Assembly: GCF_009882985.1 (NCBI RefSeq)
Contig: NZ_WTUZ01000040.1
Coordinates: 496,001 to 560,000 of the forward strand
Reading direction: 5' to 3'
Length of the DNA stretch: 64,000 nucleotides
DNA from: Paenibacillus silvestris
Lineage (GTDB): Bacteria > Bacillota > Bacilli > Paenibacillales > NBRC-103111
The notes under the pieces were generated by a model, which saw only the letters and a list, made by a program, of their open reading frames with translations, did not search any database and was not told where the DNA came from. Numbering within the stretch: position 1 is the first letter of the stretch; each line of letters opens with the position of its first letter. Of the stretch, positions 57,808 to 64,000 are shown in pieces. The position numbers and the translations under genes are program-made.

Positions 57808-58188
57808 CTATTTCACATCGAACGTTATCGTTTTGCTAACGTCGTAAGGCGTATGATCATTGTTATGTAAAGATACTTTGACTTCATGCGGTCCCTTGCT
57901 TAGATGATCCAGCACTTTCTGCTTGTCGGTCACGACAATTTTCTCGCCTTTATCCAGGGAAATATGCACATGGCCTTCCCCCTCAACACGTTGATGATCA
58001 TAATGCTCTTTGGAAATCTTCAGATCCGTCGTCATCTGCAGCGTTACGGCATCACCATTCACTACGGCGCTGACCTCTAAAGTTGGCGTATACGCACTAG
58101 TCGGCGCTGTGCTCGATTTCGCTGACCCACATCCGGAAATCAAGATGGCCATTGCAGCTGCCAGGCATATACTTTTATAAATTCTCAT
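57808..58188 (-). CDS. His-rich lipoprotein linked to the two-component system
   Basis: 126 aa. Signal peptide with lipobox ISGC (Cys near residue 20) and Ser/Thr/Ala-rich linker. The mature domain has clustered His residues: SKEHYDHQRVEGEGHVHISL and SLHNNDHTPYDV. The domain, with GPHEVKVSLHN, resembles FixH/DUF4399-like beta-sandwich domains and may bind metal. It lies directly upstream of the histidine kinase, so it may be the ligand-binding partner of the sensor (inference). GGGG with a short spacer precedes the ATG. Confidence 0.7.
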   Translation of the reverse strand: MRIYKSICLAAAMAILISGCGSAKSSTAPTSAYTPTLEVSAVVNGDAVTLQMTTDLKISKEHYDHQRVEGEGHVHISLDKGEKIVVTDKQKVLDHLSKGPHEVKVSLHNNDHTPYDVSKTITFDVK

Positions 58189-58496
58189 CTTTTCATCCCC
58201 TATTTAATCGCTAATTGTCTATTGATGTCAAAAAAAGTTATCTTCTTTAGCTTAAGAATATTCATAAGGTTTGTCCACTTATATTTTGGAAACAAAACCC
58301 TTTATCAGCGCACTATTCAATGTATTCATAATTTTCAGAATTCTTTGTCGAATCATAATGAGAACGCTCACATTTTGCGCTTACCCAGGAAATAATTTCA
58401 TTTCCCGAATCAAGCATGATTTCCCGAGCTTTGGAGCAATGTAGTAAAGTCACGGTTTCATTTTAAAATAACTCGATCCTTAGGAGGCTCTCCCCT

Positions 58497-58814
58497 ATGT
58501 CCGACACTCGTGAGTTTTCGATGCAGGTCCAACACGCCATTGACGCAGCAGATCAAGCCATACGACTGGCTTCAGACGCTGAGTATAAACTGCAAAGAGC
58601 CGTTATGCAGGCTCATCCTCAAGATATACAATCGGCTCAAGCCGCTCTCACGCAAGCCAAGCATAAAGTCAGAGATGCCCATGCGCAGCTTCAAACCTAC
58701 AATAATGAGCAGTATGGGCAGCAAATCCAGCAAACGATGGAGCAGTTGATCCAGGCTTCTCAGGACGTCGACGCCAATCAGGTGAAATTTCACACCCCTA
58801 AACAAATACGCTAA
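58497..58814 (+). CDS. Helical conserved hypothetical protein, 105 aa
   Basis: The sequence is almost all helix-forming: FSMQVQHAIDAADQAIRLAS, DAEYKLQRAVMQAHPQDIQS, AALTQAKHKVRDAHAQLQTY and NNEQYGQQIQQTMEQLIQAS, with Ala/Gln-rich heptads that suggest coiled coils. No family is recognised with confidence; similar short Gln/Ala-rich proteins occur in Paenibacillus. AGGAGG lies 9 bases before the ATG and a terminator follows. It is divergent from the lipoprotein operon across 308 bases (58189-58496) that hold no obvious gene. Confidence 0.65.
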   Translation: MSDTREFSMQVQHAIDAADQAIRLASDAEYKLQRAVMQAHPQDIQSAQAALTQAKHKVRDAHAQLQTYNNEQYGQQIQQTMEQLIQASQDVDANQVKFHTPKQIR

Positions 58815-58833
58815 ACCTCGGTTCTATGTAAAA

Positions 58834-58865
58834 GGTGATCGAAATTCGATCGCTTTTTCTTTTTA
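58834..58865 (+). terminator. Terminator after the helical 105-aa gene
   Basis: GTGATCGAA and TTCGATCGC arms, then TTTTTCTTTTT. Confidence 0.85.
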
Positions 58866-58928
58866 TATAAACATTATGTTAAACTACTGAGGAAGGTTTT
58901 CAAGTTATTTGGGGAGGCACTACATTTC

Positions 58929-59564
58929 ATGCTCGTTATCGGAATTGCCGGAGGTACCGGTTCAGGAAAAACTACAGTAGCCAGATCGATCATTAACAAG
59001 CTGGGATCCACGAACGTGACATTAATTTCACAAGATAATTATTATCTTCATCATAGTGGTCTTACTTTTGAAGAGCGGGAACGCATTAACTACGATCACC
59101 CGCGAGCGTTCGAGAACGAGCTGCTGCTTAAGCATCTTAATGAATTGAAGAACGGTAACGCGGTCAATATCCCTGTCTATGATTTCTCAAAGCACGCTCG
59201 TTCGCAAGAAACGATCCGAGTTGAAGTTAAACCCATCGTATTGCTAGAGGGCATTCATGTATTAACCGATGAAGACCTTCGCAGCGCGCTCAATATCAAA
59301 GTGTTTGTGGATACTGACCCGGATGTACGTATCCTGCGTCGTCTTTCCCGGGACATTAACGAACGGGGGCGCACGCTGCAGTCCGTCTTCGATCAGTATC
59401 TGACGACAGTGAAGCCGATGCATGATGCTTTCATTGAGCCTTCCAAGAAATATGCGGACATTATCATTCCTGAAGGCGGAGAAAACCAAATTGGCATTTC
59501 TATGCTGACGATTCTGACGGAACGTTATATGACGGATCAGGCAGCCGATTATGAAATAGGCTAA
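58929..59564 (+). CDS. udk: Uridine kinase
   Basis: 211 aa, normal length. P-loop VIGIAGGTGSGKTTVARSII, substrate-region LISQDNYYLHHSGLTFEERE, NYDHPRAFENELL, YDFSKHARSQETI and VLLEGIHVLTDEDLR, and the Arg-rich VDTDPDVRILRRLSRDINER lid are characteristic. It phosphorylates uridine and cytidine in pyrimidine salvage. GGGGAGG precedes the ATG. Single gene with a terminator shared with the convergent MFS gene. Confidence 0.97.
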   Translation: MLVIGIAGGTGSGKTTVARSIINKLGSTNVTLISQDNYYLHHSGLTFEERERINYDHPRAFENELLLKHLNELKNGNAVNIPVYDFSKHARSQETIRVEVKPIVLLEGIHVLTDEDLRSALNIKVFVDTDPDVRILRRLSRDINERGRTLQSVFDQYLTTVKPMHDAFIEPSKKYADIIIPEGGENQIGISMLTILTERYMTDQAADYEIG

Positions 59565-59566
59565 TT

Positions 59567-59611
59567 AAAAAAAGACACTCTCACCATTCTTGGGCAAGAG
59601 TGTCTTTCTTT
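59567..59611. terminator. Bidirectional terminator between udk and the MFS gene
   Basis: AAAGACACTCT pairs with AGAGTGTCTTT; A-run and T-run flank both sides. Confidence 0.9.
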
Positions 59612-60809
59612 ATGTCGATGACATCGTTTCACGGCGAAACAGAAGTCCAGAAAGTGCGAAAAGGATGTAAATGAAGCTCAGCATATAAAAAATACTAGCT
59701 GCACTCGAATAGCGGATTACCGTTCCACCGATTAAAGGACCTGCTATGCTCCCTACACTATACTGAATTGAGGCTAGTACGTTGGCCGTAGGAAGCAGAT
59801 GTCTAGGTAAAATATCTGCCGCGTAGGCGAGTCCAAGCGAAAAAAACGAACCCACCATGCCTCCGGCAATGACAAATAGCAAACCAATCAACCATAGTTT
59901 TGTGCCCGCAAATGGGATGCAAAAAAAGGCAAGAGCGCCAATAAGCCCTGATGTAATGAGGATCTTTTTCCGCCCGATGCGGTCACTCCAAATGCCCAGC
60001 GGCAGCTGCATAATGAGACTGCCAACCCCCATGACAGGAAGTAAAACTCCGATATTAGGCTCAGACAGACCAATGCGCAAGCCGTAGAGCGGAAAGTTAC
60101 TGTTCATCGAGGCTTCCATATAGCCATATAACAGCGAAGTAATTAGCGGGAACCAAGCCATGGCAGCTACTTTAGAAGCACGCTTATGTACAGCTTCCGC
60201 GCGTTCGCCTCTTTCAGGGCGCTCATTTTTCAGTTTCGTCAAAAGCAGCAAAATAAGAAGAAAAAAGAGACTAGTGGTCAGAAACGGCCCCCATATACCC
60301 ACTTTCAATAGGGTTATCCCTATGGGTCCTAAACTAAATCCGATACCGTATGCCATACCATACAGCGTGATATTCCGTCCTCTATGCTCTTTGGGGCTGG
60401 ACGTTACAATCCATAGCTGCGTAGCATAATGAAGGGCGCTATCCCCAATCCCCACTAGCAAACGAAGCACAAACCAGAACCCGATTTGCTGCCAAGCAGG
60501 AAATAAGCAATTTGCCAGGATGACCAGTCCCATCCCAACCATAATGACCGGTTTATAGCCAAACCGCCTGACCGGTTTTTCGATGAAGAACATCGTCGAG
60601 AAGATCCCGATGTACAGAGCAGCAGCGTTCAGACCATTGGCATCCGTAGACACCCCTGATCGATCCAGCAAAATCGTTAGCAGCGGCAGAAGCATGCCTT
60701 GACTCATACCAGCTACGATGATCACCATAATTAATATGGTTAATTTCTGGGGCTGGGGCCCCGCTTTAAGAGCCGTTTCCAAAACGAACGATTTCCCATC
60801 TTTGAGCAT
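59610..60809 (-). CDS. MFS transporter
   Basis: 399 aa with about 12 hydrophobic segments in two groups of six, separated by a charged loop (LTKLKNERPERGERAEAVHK). The loop between TM2 and TM3 carries GRFIEKPVRRFGYKPVIM-like (FFIEKPVRRFGYKPVIMVGM), and GIWSDRIGRKKILITSGLIG repeats the motif in the second half, as in drug or sugar MFS proteins. Substrate unknown. The ATG at 60809 overlaps the preceding gene by 44 bases and lacks a good ribosome site, so the real start may be a later TTG/GTG and this end is uncertain. Confidence 0.88.
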   Translation of the reverse strand: MLKDGKSFVLETALKAGPQPQKLTILIMVIIVAGMSQGMLLPLLTILLDRSGVSTDANGLNAAALYIGIFSTMFFIEKPVRRFGYKPVIMVGMGLVILANCLFPAWQQIGFWFVLRLLVGIGDSALHYATQLWIVTSSPKEHRGRNITLYGMAYGIGFSLGPIGITLLKVGIWGPFLTTSLFFLLILLLLTKLKNERPERGERAEAVHKRASKVAAMAWFPLITSLLYGYMEASMNSNFPLYGLRIGLSEPNIGVLLPVMGVGSLIMQLPLGIWSDRIGRKKILITSGLIGALAFFCIPFAGTKLWLIGLLFVIAGGMVGSFFSLGLAYAADILPRHLLPTANVLASIQYSVGSIAGPLIGGTVIRYSSAASIFYMLSFIYILFALSGLLFRRETMSST

Positions 60810-61308
60810 ATTCGTTCAGCTTGCCATGGAGCGGGACGTGGAACTGCTCATTAATGTAAAGTCTTAGAGTTTTGATCCATTCCTTGAAAGCGGGGTAAGT
60901 TACGAACAGGTTGGCGTACCGATCACTTAGGCATAAGAAGTAAGGACCTGATGATTTCTCTGTTAAAAAATGCAAGGAGGTGTCCATCGGCGTATATTTC
61001 TTACGCTTTCCCTCCCATGTGTCTACATCCACTTGAACCGTGGTGTTCACTTGTTTCACTAGACTTTCAAGCTGCTTCACCCTGGCATAATAGGGCATGC
61101 TGCTCGAAATGTCCATTCTCCGAAGCGTTTCTTCATGTTGCGGGTAAAAGATCGCTCTGACGAATTTCTTCGCTTCTGCCCACGCCACAAAAGCTTGCAT
61201 GTCAGACTCCGTCCAATCTTCGAACGTTTCGAACACAAAAACCGTGCCTTTATGCGTTTGTGCTGGCGGTTCATACCCAAAAGGCACCTTGATCTGCTCT
61301 CTTGCCAT
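60766..61308 (-). CDS. Conserved hypothetical protein, 180 aa
   Basis: No family recognised. Soluble protein with FVFETFEDWTESDMQAFVAW, VRAIFYPQHEETLRRMDISS, QLESLVKQVNTTVQVDVDTW and a C-terminal FKEWIKTLRLYINEQFHVPL. GAGGAGG stands 6 bases before the ATG at 61308. Its 3' end overlaps the MFS gene by 44 bases, so the pair is probably co-expressed; the second start therefore lies inside this gene. Cytoplasmic, function unknown. Confidence 0.65.
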   Translation of the reverse strand: MAREQIKVPFGYEPPAQTHKGTVFVFETFEDWTESDMQAFVAWAEAKKFVRAIFYPQHEETLRRMDISSSMPYYARVKQLESLVKQVNTTVQVDVDTWEGKRKKYTPMDTSLHFLTEKSSGPYFLCLSDRYANLFVTYPAFKEWIKTLRLYINEQFHVPLHGKLNEYAQRWEIVRFGNGS

Positions 61309-61475
61309 GCGTGTCCTCCTCTTGTTGTTATGATTGCTCAAGCATGTTGTTCTTCACAATTCTCTATTGTAGCATACCCGTTAAAGTTCCATGAAATGAG
61401 GTCTCAATTGGCTTTAAGGCTCCCATTGCGATATACTTTCTAAGTACTAATTTTCAATTAAGGGAGACCTAACGT

Positions 61476-62591
61476 ATGAGAGATCCACGACTTCAAACAT
61501 TTGCCCGGAACATTATCCGTTATTCGGTTAGTCTTCAACCCGGAGAAAGCATTTTGATCGAGATGATTGGTGTCAAAGATCCTGAGCTCGCCAAATGCTT
61601 CATCGAAGAAGTATACGCCGTTGGCGGCAAGCCATTCATTGAGCTGCGTGATCCCATGATCACAAGAAGCTTGCAGATGAAAGGCACCGAGGAGCAATTT
61701 AGCGAATGGGCTAATTTCGAGCTTGCCCGTATGAAACAGATGGATGCTTATGTCGCGGTTCGCAGCGGAGATAACATTACAGAATCGTCAGATGTGCCAG
61801 ATGAGCAAATGCGCCTCTACTTGAAATATTTCCAACGCCCGCTCTTTGACGAGCGCATTAACAATACCAAATGGTGCGTCATGCGCTACCCGAATCCTTC
61901 TATGGCCCAGCTCGCTGGCAAAAGCACAGAGGAATTCGAAAACTTCTACTTTAATGTTTGCAACCTCGATTACAGCAAAATGGCGACTGCTATGGAATCG
62001 CTGGTTGACCTGATGAAACGAACAGATAAAGTTCGTCTTGTTGCCAAAGGAACAGACATTTCCTTCTCCATCAAAAATATTGGCGCAGTCCCTTGCTCTG
62101 GGCTAAGAAATATTCCGGATGGTGAAGTATACTCTGCCCCAGTGAAAGACTCTGTCAATGGCGTAATCAGCTACAATACACCAACGATCTACTCTGGTAC
62201 TTCCTTTGAGAACATCGTGCTTCGTTTCGAAAACGGCCGTATTGTGGAAGCGACCAGCAATGATACCAAGAAATTGAATGATATTCTGGATACGGATGAC
62301 GGTGCGCGTTATATCGGTGAATTCGCTATTGGCGTGAATCCTTACATCCAGCATCCAATGAAAGACATTTTATTCGATGAGAAGATTGATGGCAGCTTCC
62401 ACTTCACACCAGGCCAGGCCTATGAAACTGCGGATAACACTAACCGATCATCCGTTCACTGGGATATGGTCCTGATCCAACGTCCTGAATACGGCGGCGG
62501 AGAAATTTACTTTGACGATGTTCTTATTCGCAAAGACGGACGTTTCGTCCTGCCTGAGCTTGAGAAGCTCAATCCAGAAAACTTAATGTAA
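61476..62591 (+). CDS. M29 family metallo-aminopeptidase (AmpS/PepS)
   Basis: 371 aa, typical length. The first domain (1-200) has GESILIEMIGVKDPELAKCF and the C-terminal domain supplies the two-metal site residues: GLRNIPDGEVYSAPVKDSVN (Glu), YIGEFAIGVNP (Glu), NRSSVHWDMVLIQ (His and Asp) and the His in GSFHFTPG. These fit M29 peptidases such as AmpS and PepS, which remove N-terminal residues from peptides using Zn or Co. Cytoplasmic. AAGGGAG precedes the ATG. Terminator follows. Confidence 0.93.
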   Translation: MRDPRLQTFARNIIRYSVSLQPGESILIEMIGVKDPELAKCFIEEVYAVGGKPFIELRDPMITRSLQMKGTEEQFSEWANFELARMKQMDAYVAVRSGDNITESSDVPDEQMRLYLKYFQRPLFDERINNTKWCVMRYPNPSMAQLAGKSTEEFENFYFNVCNLDYSKMATAMESLVDLMKRTDKVRLVAKGTDISFSIKNIGAVPCSGLRNIPDGEVYSAPVKDSVNGVISYNTPTIYSGTSFENIVLRFENGRIVEATSNDTKKLNDILDTDDGARYIGEFAIGVNPYIQHPMKDILFDEKIDGSFHFTPGQAYETADNTNRSSVHWDMVLIQRPEYGGGEIYFDDVLIRKDGRFVLPELEKLNPENLM

Positions 62592-62596
62592 TCAAA

Positions 62597-62645
62597 TAAG
62601 CAGTTGAGGCGTCCGTTAACAATCGGATAGCTTCAGCTGCTTTAT
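62597..62645 (+). terminator. Terminator after the M29 aminopeptidase gene
   Basis: AAGCAGTTGA ... GTCCG/CGGAT ... TCAGCTGCTTTA hairpin, followed by TTTATT. Confidence 0.75.
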
Positions 62646-62679
62646 TCATATAATGGCATTAAGTTCTTATCAAAATTAC

Positions 62680-64000
62680 TTACCCAAGCCAGTGAAATAT
62701 GACGTCTTCAGGCGACTCATCTAAAGTAGGCCGCGTGGGAGGGATCAGCAAATTGGTATTATTCACCTGCTGGTGGCTTGCCGCGGCCCATGTCTTGGCT
62801 TGGATTTGCACTTCTGCGCCCTTAGGTATGAATGGAAATAGCTCCTGTACATCCCCATTCGTCAATCTTATACACCCAAGCGATTTGTCCGCGCCGATGG
62901 AGCTCTCATCATAGGTGCCATGCAGCGCAATTGCTCCTAGCCCCAAGCCTGCTTCCCCGTAGCTTTGCGTACGACTTCCCTGCGGGTTTTGCACGCGGTC
63001 CTGCACGAGAAACTGACCTTGCGGTGTACGATCATTTGCGCCAAGCCCGATTGCTTTATCCCATAAAATATAATCTCCGCTTACAAGTTTAAGTTGATGT
63101 TCCTCTTTATTGATTTCAATGTGCAGCGGCTCATAGGGGATATCCTGCACGTTCGAGGAGTTCGGATAGAACATCTGCACGGGGTCCGCGGCATCTGGCG
63201 CATAAACCCAGCCACCTTTCCCCGTGAAAGCCTCAGAAATGCCATTAGAGCCCGTTGTCGCTTCCATAGGGATAAAGCTGAGATAATTGTTTGGATAGTC
63301 CTGCAAGAGCCCCTCTAGACGGGCTGGTGGGCTCCCCTTGTCTTTGGTGTAAGCTTGAAGTGCCGTGCGAACTAAATTAGCACCAATCGCACTAAGCGGT
63401 TGGTGCTTTCCAAATTCGGTATTCAAGAAACGGATTTTGACAGCTTCATCTGTCGCGGGATGATACGCGGCAACGACCACAGCGTTCTTCGTCAGCTCCT
63501 CATCCCTCAGCAGCATTGTTTTCCCTTGATTAGCGTTATCCTGCGAAATAACTCCGTAAATCAAGATGTTATTCTTCGGCATTTCATGAGCAAGCTCTAG
63601 TGCCTGCTTGTGCAAGGCTGTTTCAATCGTTTCATTCTCCGTCTCTGGCGCGATGTACATCACGAAAGGGGCATCGACCGTCTCGTAGGTGATATCGCTT
63701 CCAGCGCCCCACAGCTTCATCGTAGAAATTGTTTTGTAGAGAGGATTACTTCCAGCAAACAAAACAACTAATAAGAGATTAAGGACGAGCAGAACGATAA
63801 GCATCGTTTTCATAAAAGGCGGCAATATTCCCTTCGTTTCCTCTGGGAAAGCATGCTGCAAGTTCATCGCATGTGCGGCTTTCTCTTCCTCGATGTCTCG
63901 AATCGCTCGATTCGCAGCAGAATAGAACGGCGATGGGTACGTGCGAAGAACTTCCTTGTAATGAAAAAGAGCTCGTTTGAAATTACCTCTTCTTTGAAAT
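62680..64000 (-). CDS. L,D-transpeptidase (YkuD) with membrane anchor and N-terminal TPR-like part, 5' end beyond the window
   Basis: The reading frame has no stop up to the right edge, so the N-terminus lies outside. Visible order: a TPR-like helix pair (RRGNFKRALFHYKEVLRTYP), an in-frame Met at 63867, one membrane helix (LIVLLVLNLLLVVLFAGSNP), a middle domain, then a YkuD catalytic domain with ALHGTYDESSIGADKSLGCI and RLTNGDVQELF; the HGT...SLGCIR motif carries the catalytic Cys. The enzyme makes 3-3 peptidoglycan cross-links or anchors. The ATG at 63867 could be used alone, but the TPR-like stretch supports the longer gene. Confidence 0.85.
   Translation of the reverse strand, partial: FQRRGNFKRALFHYKEVLRTYPSPFYSAANRAIRDIEEEKAAHAMNLQHAFPEETKGILPPFMKTMLIVLLVLNLLLVVLFAGSNPLYKTISTMKLWGAGSDITYETVDAPFVMYIAPETENETIETALHKQALELAHEMPKNNILIYGVISQDNANQGKTMLLRDEELTKNAVVVAAYHPATDEAVKIRFLNTEFGKHQPLSAIGANLVRTALQAYTKDKGSPPARLEGLLQDYPNNYLSFIPMEATTGSNGISEAFTGKGGWVYAPDAADPVQMFYPNSSNVQDIPYEPLHIEINKEEHQLKLVSGDYILWDKAIGLGANDRTPQGQFLVQDRVQNPQGSRTQSYGEAGLGLGAIALHGTYDESSIGADKSLGCIRLTNGDVQELFPFIPKGAEVQIQAKTWAAASHQQVNNTNLLIPPTRPTLDESPEDVIFHWLG

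Noticed and set aside
1..64000. tRNA, rRNA, T-box or insertion sequence
   Set aside because: No cloverleaf, T-box core, transposase or terminal inverted repeats were recognised on either strand.

Overview
The window looks like chromosomal DNA of an endospore-forming, low-to-mid GC Firmicute, most likely Paenibacillus or a close relative (inference from gene content; no rRNA or tRNA is present). Supporting signs are strong AGGAGG-type ribosome binding sites with many TTG and GTG starts, S-layer homology domains, a YheC/YheD spore-coat type protein, a YpdA-like bacillithiol reductase, DinR-type LexA boxes, cre-like sites, and runs of short intergenic repeats. No prophage, IS element, CRISPR array or biosynthetic cluster was found.

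Layout. 1-2838: a sugar ABC transporter operon (lipoprotein plus two permeases, the second cut by the window edge). 3.1-9.5 kb: single genes (methyltransferase, holin-like small protein, SLH/PrcB-like secreted protein, nucleotidyltransferase fold, TerC-like membrane protein, methyltransferase-TPR fusion, alpha/beta hydrolase) and a symmetric array of 23-bp repeats at 4003-4187. 9.5-17 kb: YlbL-like S16 protease, an orphan eukaryotic-type HisA, small conserved proteins, YheC/D, NUDIX and a DUF2334/FG-GAP membrane protein. 17.3-27.7 kb: YitT, Gfo/Idh/MocA dehydrogenase, a Crh-like HPr protein, a kinase-like protein, a cation exporter with a terminator-like leader hairpin, MsrAB, Mn-pyrophosphatase, a DUF2087 regulator with a GIY-YIG protein, HAD and hydrolase genes.

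27.8-30.5 kb is a persulfide/sulfide module: a four-domain CoA-disulfide-reductase/rhodanese/TusA/DsrE protein followed by a CstR-type repressor, with two near-perfect ATACCC...GGGTAT palindromes upstream. 30.7-31.9 kb holds the two-gene threonine/serine exporter. 33.9-39.5 kb is an arabinose locus (araR, araB, araA, mutarotase) with two AraR-type operators and no araD or transporter. 40-44.2 kb ends in a GC-rich hrpB. 44.8-45.5 kb is a gene-free repeat region with four ~49-bp tandem copies and inverted GGAACTACAGGG elements.

46-50 kb carries NUDIX, small stress-type proteins, YpdA, and two convergent units (an unknown 100-aa protein and tag, a 3-methyladenine glycosylase), each preceded by paired LexA-like boxes around the promoter. 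49.4-53.3 kb is a TPP-riboswitch-controlled thiamine-precursor uptake operon (thiY, MTH1187 family, thiX, thiZ) that ends with a TatD-family hydrolase. 53.4-64 kb has patatin, a lipoprotein/histidine kinase/HD-GYP response regulator operon, uridine kinase, an MFS transporter, an M29 aminopeptidase and an L,D-transpeptidase that runs off the right edge.

The observations most worth following are the SOS-linked unknown gene, the TatD hydrolase in the thiamine operon, the eukaryotic-type HisA, the Crh-like protein, the cation exporter leader and the structured repeat families. Family assignments come from motif recognition and memory, not from searches.
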